Of a stretch of DNA of 48,553 nt, positions 7,156 to 15,989 are shown in pieces. The translations under genes and the position numbers were made by a program. The DNA comes from Clostridium sp. 26_22. GTDB taxonomy: Bacteria; Bacillota; Clostridia; TANB77; CAG-508. The notes under the pieces were generated by a model. It saw only the letters and a program-made list of their open reading frames with translations, was not told where the DNA came from and ran no database searches. The DNA is taken from contig MNRP01000052.1 in NCBI GenBank assembly GCA_001916005.1, positions 1 to 48,553 of the forward strand, written 5' to 3'. Each line of letters starts with the position of its first letter. Within the stretch, counting starts at the first letter, position 1.

Positions 7156-7606
7156 ATGAGAATGTCAGATGTAATAGAAGATTTTATAAAAGATTTATTT
7201 GAGGAGGATGAATCAGATTATGTAGAAATACAAAGAAATGAATTAGCACAACACTTTAACTGTGTACCATCACAAATAAACTATGTAATATCAACAAGAT
7301 TTAAGCCATCACAAGGATATTATGTAGAAAGCAAAAGAGGCCGGTGGTGGAAACATCAAAATCAAAAAAATAAATAATACAAAATCAGATTATATAATGC
7401 ATATAATAAATAACATAGGAAAAACAATAACAGTAAATGACATAGACATTTTATTAAGTGATTTTTTAACTTACAATATAATAACACAGCAAGAAGCAAA
7501 GCTATTAAAAGTTGCAACAAGTGATAATGTACTTAGGTTAAATTCAGAAATAAAAGATGAAGTAAGAGCAAGAATATTTAAAAATATGTTATTAAATATA
7601 GAATAA
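7156..7606 (+). CDS. ctsR: Heat-shock repressor CtsR, reading frame broken at a CGG codon
   Basis: Represses clp genes by binding GGTCAAA repeats; released on heat stress and through the McsA/McsB/ClpC system. The first frame (ATG 7156, GGGGGG 9 nt upstream) holds the winged helix-turn-helix, with VPSQINYVISTRF and YYVESKRG, then meets CGG at 7342-7344 and stops at 7377. Skipping C7342 gives GGT GGT GGA, restoring the family's SKRGGGG wing and continuing IKIKKIN..ITQQEAKLL..DEVRARIFKNML to 7606: 149 residues, against about 154 in B. subtilis. The break is therefore exactly in the glycine-rich wing, reported as the heat-sensing loop, one residue after the Arg that McsB modifies in homologues. 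Both halves are intact, so a fresh mutation, a sequencing error or recoding are possible. Confidence 0.9.
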
Positions 7607-7625
7607 AATTAAAGGAGTGATTAAT

Positions 7626-8177
7626 ATGTTATGTGAAAATTGTGGAAAAAGAGAAGCAAATGTTAGATATTCAGAAAATATTAATGGAGTAAAAAAGGAG
7701 ATGCATTTATGCGAAGAATGTAGTAGAAAATTAGGAATTGCACAAGATATGGATTTTAAAATTCCAGCATTAGATTTTTCTAATTTCTTTGGAAGTTTCT
7801 TAGAAGACTTTAATACACCAGATTTTATGCCATTATTGAATGAAGTAAAACAACTAAAATGTGATAGTTGTGGTTCAACCTTTGAAGATATAATAGATAC
7901 AGGAAGATATGGATGCCCAAATTGCTATGATGTTTTTGAAGATAGAATGGATCCAATATTAAAAAAACTACAAGGTGCAAATAGACATGTAGGAAGACTA
8001 GGAAAAATTTCAAATAATAATTTAAAATTTCAAGATAAAGAAAGTAAAAAAGACAAGAAAGAAGAAAAAACAAATCCTGTAGATAAATTGCAAGAAGATT
8101 TGAAAAAAGCAATTAAAGAAGAAAGATATGAAGATGCTGCAAAAATTAGAGATGAAATAAAGAAATTATCAAAATAA
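7626..8177 (+). CDS. mcsA: McsA, zinc-finger activator of the arginine kinase McsB
   Basis: Partner of McsB in the stress response; stimulates arginine phosphorylation that marks proteins for ClpC-ClpP and inactivates CtsR. 183 residues. An N-terminal CxxC..CxxC zinc module (CENCGK and CEECSRK, about residues 2-35) is followed by a second one (CDSCG and CPNC, about 75-100). A C-terminal UVR-type helical segment has DKLQEDLKKAIKEERYEDAA (about 152-171). ATG 7626 has AAAGGAG 8 nt upstream, while GTG 7617 lies in that site. It starts 19 nt after ctsR in the same operon. Confidence 0.95.
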   Translation: MLCENCGKREANVRYSENINGVKKEMHLCEECSRKLGIAQDMDFKIPALDFSNFFGSFLEDFNTPDFMPLLNEVKQLKCDSCGSTFEDIIDTGRYGCPNCYDVFEDRMDPILKKLQGANRHVGRLGKISNNNLKFQDKESKKDKKEEKTNPVDKLQEDLKKAIKEERYEDAAKIRDEIKKLSK

Positions 8178-8212
8178 GTTAAGAGAAAATCATATGGAAA
8201 GGAAGTAATAAT

Positions 8213-9199
8213 ATGAATTGGTATTTACAAAGTGGAAAAGATTCAGATGTTGTTACAAATACAAGAATTAGATTTGCAAGAAATTTACAAGGATTTAAAT
8301 TTAATCTAAAAAATCCAAAAGATATAGAAGAATTAAAAAATAAAATAAAAGAAAATACATATGCAATAGGTTATGGATTAAAATATCTAGAATTAAAAGA
8401 TATGGATGACATTACAAAAATGAGTTTAGTAGAAAAGAACTTAATAAGCAAAGACTATGCACTAAAAAATAAAACAGGAGCAATTTTAATAAATGATGAA
8501 GAAAATATTTGTATTATTATAAATGATGATGACCATTTAAAAGTTCAAGTATTTAGTTCTGGATTTGAATTAGAAAACACACTAAACTTTGCAATAGAAC
8601 TAGATAAAAAAATAGAAGAAGTTTTAGGCTATGCAACAAGTAAAAAATATGGATATTTAACAAGTATGCCAACAAATTGTGGTACAGGCTTAAAAGCATC
8701 TGTAATGGTTAGTTTACCAGCACTTGAAAAAACAAGAAATATAGATAAAGTATTTTATAACTTAAGTAATTTTGGAATAAATATATTAGAATTAAATAAT
8801 GCATTTGAAATTTCAAATAAAAGAACTCTAGGAATTACTGAAGGAGATATTATACAAAATATCAAAGTAGTTACTGAAAAATTAATTGAACAAGAAAGAA
8901 ATGCTAGAAAATTCTTAGACAAAGATAAAATAAGTTTAGAAGATACAATTTATAGAAGTTATGGATTGTTAACTAATTGCAGAAAAATCACATTAGAAGA
9001 AACAGAAAAATTACTATCAAATGTAAAAATTGGAACAGATTTAGGAATATTACCAGAACTTACAGATAGTAAAATTCAAAAAATGTATTTATATAGTAAA
9101 CCGGCAAATATGCAAAAATATCTAGGAGAGCAGTATGAAGCATTTGAAAGAGACATAAAAAGAGCAGAGGTAATCAAAAATATAATAAAAGAAAAATAA
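8213..9199 (+). CDS. mcsB: Protein arginine kinase McsB
   Basis: Phosphagen-kinase-like enzyme that phosphorylates protein arginines, tagging targets for ClpC-ClpP. 328 residues, somewhat shorter than the roughly 360 of Bacillus. Visible features are VVTNTRIRFARNL at the N-terminus (ATP-site arginines), the catalytic NCGTGLKASVMVSLP block (about residues 158-172), and near the C-terminus RDIKRA, which fits the RDxxRA phosphoarginine-sensing motif of McsB. AAAGGAAG precedes ATG 8213. The gene lies between mcsA and clpC with gaps of 35 and 18 nt, so the four genes form one operon. Confidence 0.95.
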   Translation: MNWYLQSGKDSDVVTNTRIRFARNLQGFKFNLKNPKDIEELKNKIKENTYAIGYGLKYLELKDMDDITKMSLVEKNLISKDYALKNKTGAILINDEENICIIINDDDHLKVQVFSSGFELENTLNFAIELDKKIEEVLGYATSKKYGYLTSMPTNCGTGLKASVMVSLPALEKTRNIDKVFYNLSNFGINILELNNAFEISNKRTLGITEGDIIQNIKVVTEKLIEQERNARKFLDKDKISLEDTIYRSYGLLTNCRKITLEETEKLLSNVKIGTDLGILPELTDSKIQKMYLYSKPANMQKYLGEQYEAFERDIKRAEVIKNIIKEK

Positions 9200-9217
9200 A
9201 AAAAGGAAGGTGATAAA

Positions 9218-11716
9218 ATGACATACAAATTTACAAATAGAGCAAACAAAGCTATAGAATTGGCAAATGATATAGCCTTAGATTTAGGCCATAGCTATAT
9301 AGGAACCGAGCATATCTTATATGGATTAGCCAAAGAAGAAAATGGAGTTGCATCAAAAGTATTAGAAAATCAAAATGTCACAGCTGAAGATATTTTGAAT
9401 AAAATTGAAGAATTAATTGGAAGAGATGAACCAATAGAAAATATTGTTGATTTCACACCAAGAACAAAAAGAGTAGTAGAAGTAGCATTTATAGAAGCTA
9501 GAAAATTAGGCTATAATTATATAGGAACAGAACATTTATTAATAGGAATTTTAAGAGAAGGAGATTGTGTTGCTACAAAAATCTTATTAGACTTAAATGT
9601 TAATATTCCAAAATTATATAATGAAATAGTAAAAGTAATAAATGAAGGAGAAGATTACAATTCAGACAATGAAGATTATTCAAACTCCAATAATGGAAGA
9701 CAAAATAGAAGGATAAGAGGAAGTTACAACTCAACACCAACATTAAATCAATTTGGAGAAGATTTAACTAAAAAAGCAGAAGAAGGAAAATTAGACCCAA
9801 TTATAGGAAGAAAACAAGAAATAGAAAGAGTTATAGAAATATTATCAAGAAGAACAAAAAATAATCCATGTTTAATAGGTGAACCAGGTGTAGGTAAAAC
9901 TGCTGCAGTTGAAGGATTAGCTCAAAAAATTGTGTCAGGAGATGTTCCAGAAATATTAAAAAATAAAAGAGTTGTAACACTTGATATTTCAGGTATGGTA
10001 GCAGGAGCTAAATATAGAGGAGACTTTGAAGAGAGAATCAAAAAGGCATTGAATGAAGTAAAAAAAGCAGGAGATATAATTCTTTTTATAGATGAAATTC
10101 ATACAATAGTTGGAGCTGGTGCTGCAGAAGGTGCTATTGATGCTGCAAATATTTTAAAACCATTACTTGCAAGAGGAGAAATTCAATTAGTAGGTGCAAC
10201 AACTTTAAATGAATATAGAAAATTTATTGAAAAAGATGCAGCCTTAGAAAGAAGATTTAGCCCAGTAACAGTAAATGAACCATCTGAAAAAGATACAGTT
10301 CAAATCTTAAAAGGAATTAGAGATAAATATGAAGCTCATCATAATGTTAAAATAACAGATGAAGCAATCGAAGCTGCTGTAAAATTATCTGTAAGATATG
10401 TAAATGACAGATTTTTACCAGATAAAGCTATAGACTTAATAGATGAAGCATCATCAAAAGCAAGATTAAGAAGCTATACAGAACCAGAAAGTCTAAAAGA
10501 ATTACAAGAAAAAATAGAAAAAATGAAAAATGAAAAAGAAGATGCAGTAATAAATCAAAAATTCGAGAAGGCAGCTGAATTAAGAGATAAAGAAAAAAGC
10601 TTAAAAGAGCAATTTGAAAAAGAACAAACAAAATGGAACAATAAGAAAACAAAAGATATAGTAACAATAACTGAGGAAAACATAGCAGAAGTAATTAGTA
10701 GTTGGACAGGAATTCCAGCTAAAAAAATAACAGAAGATGAAAATGAAAAACTAAAAAATCTAGAAGTAGAATTGCATAAAAGAGTTATTGGTCAAAATGA
10801 AGCAGTAGAAGCGGTTTCAAAAGCAATAAGAAGAGGTAGAGTTGGATTAAAAGATCCAAAGAGACCAATAGGTTCATTCTTATTCTTAGGACCAACAGGA
10901 GTTGGAAAAACAGAGTTATCAAAAGCTTTAGCAGAAGTGTTATTTGGTGATGAAAATGCAATGATAAGAATTGATATGTCAGAATATATGGAACCACATT
11001 CAGTAGCTAAATTAATAGGAGCTCCTCCAGGATATGTAGGATTTGATGATGGAGGGCAATTAACAGAAAAAATAAGAAGAAAACCATATTCTGTAATATT
11101 ATTTGATGAAATTGAAAAAGCACATCCAGATGTTATGAATATGTTATTACAAATACTAGAAGATGGAAGATTAACAGACAGTCAAGGTAGAACAGTAAAT
11201 TTCAAAAATACAGTAATAATAATGACATCAAACTTAGGAGCAAGACTAATAACAGATAAAAAGCATTTAGGATTTTCAAGTAATGGTTTAGCTGAAAATA
11301 AAGATAATAGTGATGAAAAAACAATGCAAAAAGAATACGAAGAAACTAAAAAAGAAGTTATGACAGAATTAAAAAAAGAATTAAGACCAGAATTTATAAA
11401 TCGTATTGATGAAATAATTGTATTCCACAAACTAGGAGATACAGAAATAGAAAAAATAATAGATATCATGTTAAAAGAAGTGGAAAATAGACTAAAAGAA
11501 CAAAAATATGATGTTGAATTTGGGCCAGAAGTAAAGAAATTAATAGCTGAAAAAGGAATTGACAAAAACTTTGGAGCAAGACCATTAAGAAGAACAATTC
11601 AAAATTTAGTTGAAGATAGTATGGCAGAAGAAATTCTAGATGGAAAATTAGATAAAGGTAAATTAACAAAATTTACTGTGAAAGATGGAAAAATAGTAAA
11701 AATGGGACAGAAGTAA
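9218..11716 (+). CDS. clpC: ATP-dependent Clp protease ATPase subunit ClpC
   Basis: Hexameric AAA+ unfoldase that feeds phosphoarginine-tagged and adaptor-bound proteins to ClpP. 832 residues in the usual order: a double Clp-N domain (1-145) with GTEHILYGL and GTEHLLIGIL; a linker; AAA-1 with Walker A GEPGVGKT (about 224) and Walker B LFIDEIHT (about 288); a UVR/M-domain with FEKAAELRDKEKSL (about 447); AAA-2 with GPTGVGKT (about 558), GAPPGYVGF and ILFDEIEKAHPD; and a C-terminal D2 small domain with GARPLRRTIQ. The sequence GGAAGGTG lies a few bases upstream of the ATG. It is the last gene of the CtsR operon. Confidence 0.97.
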   Translation: MTYKFTNRANKAIELANDIALDLGHSYIGTEHILYGLAKEENGVASKVLENQNVTAEDILNKIEELIGRDEPIENIVDFTPRTKRVVEVAFIEARKLGYNYIGTEHLLIGILREGDCVATKILLDLNVNIPKLYNEIVKVINEGEDYNSDNEDYSNSNNGRQNRRIRGSYNSTPTLNQFGEDLTKKAEEGKLDPIIGRKQEIERVIEILSRRTKNNPCLIGEPGVGKTAAVEGLAQKIVSGDVPEILKNKRVVTLDISGMVAGAKYRGDFEERIKKALNEVKKAGDIILFIDEIHTIVGAGAAEGAIDAANILKPLLARGEIQLVGATTLNEYRKFIEKDAALERRFSPVTVNEPSEKDTVQILKGIRDKYEAHHNVKITDEAIEAAVKLSVRYVNDRFLPDKAIDLIDEASSKARLRSYTEPESLKELQEKIEKMKNEKEDAVINQKFEKAAELRDKEKSLKEQFEKEQTKWNNKKTKDIVTITEENIAEVISSWTGIPAKKITEDENEKLKNLEVELHKRVIGQNEAVEAVSKAIRRGRVGLKDPKRPIGSFLFLGPTGVGKTELSKALAEVLFGDENAMIRIDMSEYMEPHSVAKLIGAPPGYVGFDDGGQLTEKIRRKPYSVILFDEIEKAHPDVMNMLLQILEDGRLTDSQGRTVNFKNTVIIMTSNLGARLITDKKHLGFSSNGLAENKDNSDEKTMQKEYEETKKEVMTELKKELRPEFINRIDEIIVFHKLGDTEIEKIIDIMLKEVENRLKEQKYDVEFGPEVKKLIAEKGIDKNFGARPLRRTIQNLVEDSMAEEILDGKLDKGKLTKFTVKDGKIVKMGQK

Positions 11717-11768
11717 TCTGTTCCACTTTTGATTTGAAGTCGTTTTATGAAAAATTTACCAAAAACAC

Positions 11769-11797
11769 TTGAAAAAACAGGAAAATTATAGTATACT
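11769..11797 (+). promoter_or_regulatory. Sigma-A promoter of rpsO
   Basis: TTGAAA at 11769-11774, a 17-nt spacer and TATACT at 11792-11797. The transcript would start near 11804, immediately before the leader hairpin. Confidence 0.7.
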
Positions 11798-11807
11798 ATT
11801 CAAGTAA

Positions 11808-11861
11808 ACCTTTTACTTAGCTTTCAAGAAAAGCACCAAAACTAAAAGCTCAGTTGAAGGT
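11808..11861 (+). promoter_or_regulatory. Structured rpsO leader, candidate S15 autoregulatory site
   Basis: ACCTT-TT-ACT-T-AGCTTT (11808-11824) pairs with AAAGCT-C-AGT-TG-AAGGT (11845-11861) to give a three-part stem with small internal loops around a 20-nt A-rich loop. It begins at the predicted transcript start and ends 25 nt before the rpsO start codon. S15 is known to repress its own mRNA through leader structures in several bacteria; binding here is inferred. Confidence 0.5.
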
Positions 11862-11886
11862 GTAAAAAAATATAGGAGGTGTAAAC

Positions 11887-12150
11887 ATGACAAAGGAAAG
11901 AAAACAAGAAATCATTAACACATATAAAAGAGAAGAAAAAGACACTGGTTCACCAGAAGTACAAATCGCTCTTTTAACAGAAAGAATTAATGAATTAACA
12001 GAACACTTAAAAGTTCATGTAAAAGATAATCACTCAAGAAGAGGATTATTAAAAATGGTTGGTAAAAGAAGAAATTTACTAAACTACTTAGCTAAAAAAG
12101 ATGTTCAAAGATACAGAGACATCGTTGAAAAATTAGGATTAAGAAAATAA
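11887..12150 (+). CDS. rpsO: Ribosomal protein S15
   Basis: Small-subunit protein that binds the central domain of 16S rRNA early in assembly. 87 residues, standard length. The family signature block is clear (DTGSPEVQIALLTERI near residue 20, then LKVHVKDNHSRRGLL and VGKRRNLLNYL). AGGAGGTG lies close before ATG 11887. It is a monocistronic unit with its own promoter, structured leader and terminator, followed by pnp as in many bacteria. Confidence 0.97.
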   Translation: MTKERKQEIINTYKREEKDTGSPEVQIALLTERINELTEHLKVHVKDNHSRRGLLKMVGKRRNLLNYLAKKDVQRYRDIVEKLGLRK

Positions 12151-12161
12151 TTTCATAATAG

Positions 12162-12195
12162 AGCCTATGCAAAAGAAAATTTAGCATAGGCTTTT
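12162..12195 (+). terminator. Terminator of rpsO
   Basis: AGCCTATGC, a 12-nt loop and GCATAGGCT followed by TTTTT. Confidence 0.9.
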
Positions 12196-12317
12196 TGTGG
12201 AAAATTTAGTATAAACTATATTTAGGGAAGTAGCTTGTATAATGTGCTGAAAAAGAATCAGAATATTATAGAGGTTACAATCTAAATGAGATTATACTAA
12301 ATTAGAGAAAAAAATAA

Positions 12318-12348
12318 TAGGGAAAAAAAGGGCGTCCCCAATTCCCTA
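12318..12348 (+). promoter_or_regulatory. Hairpin at the pnp ribosome-binding site
   Basis: TAGGGAA and TTCCCTA enclose an inner GGGCGTCCC, forming an imperfect stem that ends directly against the AAAGGAGG Shine-Dalgarno of pnp. In E. coli pnp autoregulates through its leader; a similar role here is only inferred. The GGGGACG-containing inverted repeat could alternatively be a small dispersed repeat. Confidence 0.4.
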
Positions 12349-12362
12349 AAAGGAGGACAAGT

Positions 12363-14495
12363 ATGTTTGATTTTATTAAAAAATGGTGCAAAAAAGAAAA
12401 TGGAAAGGAAGAAAATAAAATGTTCAAAACTTATGAAACAGAATTAGCAGGAAGAAAATTAACAATTGAAACAGGAAAATTTGCAGGTCTTGCAAATGGA
12501 AGTGTAACAGTTAGATATGGAGATACAGTTGTAATGGTAAATGTTACAGCATCTAAAGAACCAAGAGATGGAATAGACTTTTTCCCATTGTCAGTAGACT
12601 ATGAAGAAAAATTATATTCAGTTGGAAAAATTCCAGGTTCATTCCAAAAAAGAGAAGGTAAACCAAGTGATAAAGCAATTTTAACATCAAGAGCTATAGA
12701 TAGACCATTAAGACCATTATTCCCAAAAGATTTTAGAAATGATGTAGTAGTTGTTGCAACAGTTCTTTCAGTAGAACAAGACAACTCACCAGAAGTAGCA
12801 GCTATGATTGGTGCTTCAGCAGCACTTTCAATTTCAGATATACCATTTGGTGGACCAACAGCAGCAGTAAATGTTGGATTAGTTGATGGTAAAATAGTTA
12901 TAAACCCAACAGAAGCACAAAGAAAAGTATCTGATTTAACATTAACAGTAGCAGGAACTGAAGAAAAAATAGCAATGATAGAAGCTGGAGCAAACGAAGT
13001 TCCAGATGATGTTATGTTAGAAGCAATAAAAGAAGGACATAAAGAAATCAAAAAGATTTGTAAATTCATTGAAAAAATGAAAGAGGAAATTGGTAAACCA
13101 AAATTCGAATACAAATCATTTGCAGTCAATCCAGATGTCTATGCATACATAGAAGAAAACTTCAAAGAAGAAATGAAAGAAAAAGTTCAAGAAAAAGACA
13201 AAGAAACAAGAGACAACAATATTGCAGAATTATCTGACAAAATAGCAACAAGTTATGCAGAAAAATTTGGAGAAGAAGCAGCAGAAGAACACAAATCTGA
13301 TATTGGAGAAGCAATCTATAAATTAGAGAAAAAATGTGTAAGAGAAATGATTTTCTTTGAACACAAAAGAGTTGATGGTAGAGCAATAGATGAAATTAGA
13401 CCATTATCATGTGAAATAGACTTATTACCACGTGTTCATGGAAGTGCATTATTTACAAGAGGACAAACTCAAGTTCTTTCAGTTACAACATTAGGAATGA
13501 TAAGTGAAGAACAAACACTAGATGGAATAGATACTGAAGAATCAAAAAGATATATGCATCAATACAACTTCCCAAGCTATAGTGTTGGAGAAGCAAGACC
13601 ACCAAGAGGACCAGGAAGAAGAGAAATAGGACACGGAGCATTAGCTGAAAAAGCATTAGTTCCAGTATTACCTTCAAAAGAAGAATTCCCATATGCAATA
13701 AGAGTTGTATCAGAAGTATTATCATCAAATGGTTCAACATCACAAGCAAGTATATGTGGAAGTACATCAGGACTTGTAACAAATCCAAATGACGAAAATG
13801 ACTATGTAATGCTTACAGATATTCAAGGATTAGAAGATTTCTTCGGAGATATGGACTTCAAAGTTGGTGGAACAGAAAAAGGTATAACAGCAATCCAAGT
13901 TGATATCAAAGTTGATGGATTATCATATAAAATTATAGAAGAAGCATTTGCTAGAACAAGAGTAGCAAGAAAACACATCTTAGAAGATGTTATGGCACCA
14001 GTAATTTCTAAACCAAGAACAGAAATATCAAAATATGCACCAAGAATAGTTTCAACAAAAATAAAAGTAGAAAAAATTAAAGATGTTATTGGAAAAGGTG
14101 GAGAAACAATAAACAAAATTATTGATGCAACAGGTGTAAAAATAGACATAGAAGAAGATGGACAAGTAATGATTTACTCAAATGATTCAGAAAAAGCAAA
14201 CCAAGCATTAGAAATGGTAGAAGATATCGTAAGGGATGTAGAAGTTGGCGGAATTTATTACGGAACAGTTACAAGAATAATGAACTTTGGAGCATTCGTA
14301 GATTTAGGAGTAGCAGGAAAAGAAGGTTTATTACATATTTCTAAAATATCTAAAGAAAGAATCAAAAAAGTTGAAGATGTTCTTAATGTTGGAGATAAAG
14401 TAACAGTAAAAGTAACTGAAATTGATGATCAAGGTAGAGTTAACTTAACAGCTATTTTATCTGATGATAAAGAGGAAAAAGAAGTAAAAGAATAA
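12363..14495 (+). CDS. pnp: Polyribonucleotide nucleotidyltransferase (PNPase)
   Basis: Phosphorolytic 3'-5' exoribonuclease acting in mRNA decay. 710 residues: a first RNase PH domain (ETELAGRKLTIETG, GDTVVMVNVTA), a helical linker (about 230-310), a second, catalytic RNase PH domain (RPLSCEIDLLPRVHGSALFTRGQTQ, SNGSTSQASICG), a KH domain with IGKGGETINKI (about 577) and a C-terminal S1 domain (GTVTRIMNFGAFVDL). Two starts are possible: ATG 12363 with AAAGGAGG 6 nt upstream, or ATG 12420 with AAAGGAAG, which removes a 19-residue basic extension (MFDFIKKWCKKENGK..) not usual in the family. I list the longer one because its ribosome site is stronger. Confidence 0.95.
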   Translation: MFDFIKKWCKKENGKEENKMFKTYETELAGRKLTIETGKFAGLANGSVTVRYGDTVVMVNVTASKEPRDGIDFFPLSVDYEEKLYSVGKIPGSFQKREGKPSDKAILTSRAIDRPLRPLFPKDFRNDVVVVATVLSVEQDNSPEVAAMIGASAALSISDIPFGGPTAAVNVGLVDGKIVINPTEAQRKVSDLTLTVAGTEEKIAMIEAGANEVPDDVMLEAIKEGHKEIKKICKFIEKMKEEIGKPKFEYKSFAVNPDVYAYIEENFKEEMKEKVQEKDKETRDNNIAELSDKIATSYAEKFGEEAAEEHKSDIGEAIYKLEKKCVREMIFFEHKRVDGRAIDEIRPLSCEIDLLPRVHGSALFTRGQTQVLSVTTLGMISEEQTLDGIDTEESKRYMHQYNFPSYSVGEARPPRGPGRREIGHGALAEKALVPVLPSKEEFPYAIRVVSEVLSSNGSTSQASICGSTSGLVTNPNDENDYVMLTDIQGLEDFFGDMDFKVGGTEKGITAIQVDIKVDGLSYKIIEEAFARTRVARKHILEDVMAPVISKPRTEISKYAPRIVSTKIKVEKIKDVIGKGGETINKIIDATGVKIDIEEDGQVMIYSNDSEKANQALEMVEDIVRDVEVGGIYYGTVTRIMNFGAFVDLGVAGKEGLLHISKISKERIKKVEDVLNVGDKVTVKVTEIDDQGRVNLTAILSDDKEEKEVKE

Positions 14496-14505
14496 TAATA
14501 AAGAT

Positions 14506-14560
14506 AAAAAGATAACAAAAATTAACATATATATAAATAGGTTAAAGCTGTTATCTTTTT
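14506..14560 (+). terminator. Terminator of pnp
   Basis: AAAAAGATAACA (14506-14517) pairs with TGTTATCTTTTT (14549-14560); an inner TTAAC/GGTTAA pairing shortens the loop. A T-run follows. Confidence 0.8.
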
Positions 14561-14585
14561 TTGGATTTAAAACATAAATAAAATA

Positions 14586-14615
14586 TTGCCAAACCCCCTA
14601 AAACAATGTTATAAT
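14586..14615 (+). promoter_or_regulatory. Probable promoter of the metalloprotease-queA-tgt group
   Basis: TTGCCA at 14586-14591, an 18-nt spacer and TATAAT at 14610-14615, about 30 nt before the ATG at 14648. Confidence 0.6.
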
Positions 14616-14647
14616 ATAAAAGATAAAAAAGAAACACAGGAGAAAAA

Positions 14648-15989
14648 ATGAAAAATAAAATAACCAATATCATAACATGGGTAATAATCATCACAATACT
14701 AATATTCGCCTTCAAATTCTACCAAACAAACAACTTCAACGAATTCGTTAGAAGTGAAGCAAATTTACGCACATCAGAATTCAAAAGAGACAAAGAAACA
14801 AAATACTCAAAAACTGCAAGTTACAAAATAACATCAAACAACGAAAATGATGCAATGTTTTCCAAAAAAGTAAAAGTAGAAAAAAATACGCCATACAAAG
14901 TAACATGTATGGTAAAAACTGAAAATGTAGTACCAGAAAACGACATATCAGGAGTAGGAGCACAAATTGCAATATCAGGAACATCTGAAAAATCAATAGC
15001 TATAACAGGAACTCAAGACTGGCAAAAAATAGAAATGATATTTAATTCAAAAAATAGAGAAGAAGTAGATGTTGGATTTAGATTAGGTGGCTATCTAGGT
15101 AACTGCACAGGAACAGCATGGTTTTCTGATTTAACTTTAGAAGAGGGAACATTAAACGAAAGTAAAAATTGGAAATTTGCATGTTTTATATTTGAAAATA
15201 CAGATGTAATAGTAAATGAAAAAGAAATAAAACTATCAATGACAGATACTGATGTATCAGACATAAGAGACACAATAAAAAGATTTGAATCAACAGTAAC
15301 GGATTTATCAAATGGAAAAATGACAGGAAATTGTGATATTTATAAAATACAAGACCCAATAAATAAATTAACATATGATGAAGAATTTGGCTATTATGTA
15401 GCACCAGAAGATATAGAAAAATCAATAAAAAATGTTGTTCAACAAAATGATTATGACCACATATTTGTAATAATAAGATTAGGAAATGAAGAATTCCAAA
15501 ATGATATTAAAATAAATGATTGGATTGGACTTCGGAGCAATGGATTACTATGGAATAGGGTATTCAAATATTAGATTACCAAATTCATCAAAAAGCTATA
15601 TTTACAAATATAATACAAGAATAAATACTTTCCCAGAAGAAGTATTTCTACATGAATTTTTACATTCCTTAGAAAGAACAGCAGAAGAATATGATTACAA
15701 GATTCCAGCGTTACATGACTACGAAAAATATGGATACAAAAACCAGAACTTAACAGGATTAAAAGATTGGTATCAAGACTATATGAATAAAAATATAAAA
15801 ACATCAAGTGGTTATATTGGATTACCACAAGAAGTATATACTTTAAAACCTGCTAAAATAACAGATTTTAAATATTCATATAAAATAGAAGAATTTCATG
15901 AGCCACAAAACATAATAGAAGAAATAAGACAATTATTTAAAAATGTTATAAATAATGTAAAAAACATAATAGAAAGAGTGAAAGAATAA
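14648..15989 (+). CDS. Membrane-anchored putative zinc metalloprotease, split by a +1 shift at CGG
   Basis: The first frame (ATG 14648) has an N-terminal membrane anchor (about residues 5-24). A beta-rich region (about 50-170; ISGVGAQIAISG..DWQKIEMIF..GTAWFSDLTLEEG) resembles carbohydrate-binding-module folds. The frame continues through a mixed domain to NDWIGL, meets CGG at 15533-15535 and stops at 15574. Skipping the C gives GGA and continues GAMDYYGIGYSN..PEEVFLHEFLHSLE to 15989, 446 residues in all. HEFLH is an HExxH zinc-protease motif, but no exact family is recognised. The last stop overlaps the queA start (TAATG), which supports translation of the second part. The frame break may be recoding, mutation or error. 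Confidence 0.6.

Noticed and set aside
12230..12300. TATAAT and TATACT boxes upstream of pnp as promoters
   Set aside because: Neither has a -35 box at an acceptable distance (best candidates give 12-nt spacing or no match).
15516..15989. Second part of the metalloprotease as an independent gene
   Set aside because: The ATG at 15516 has no ribosome site and lies inside the first frame; the joined protein is more sensible.
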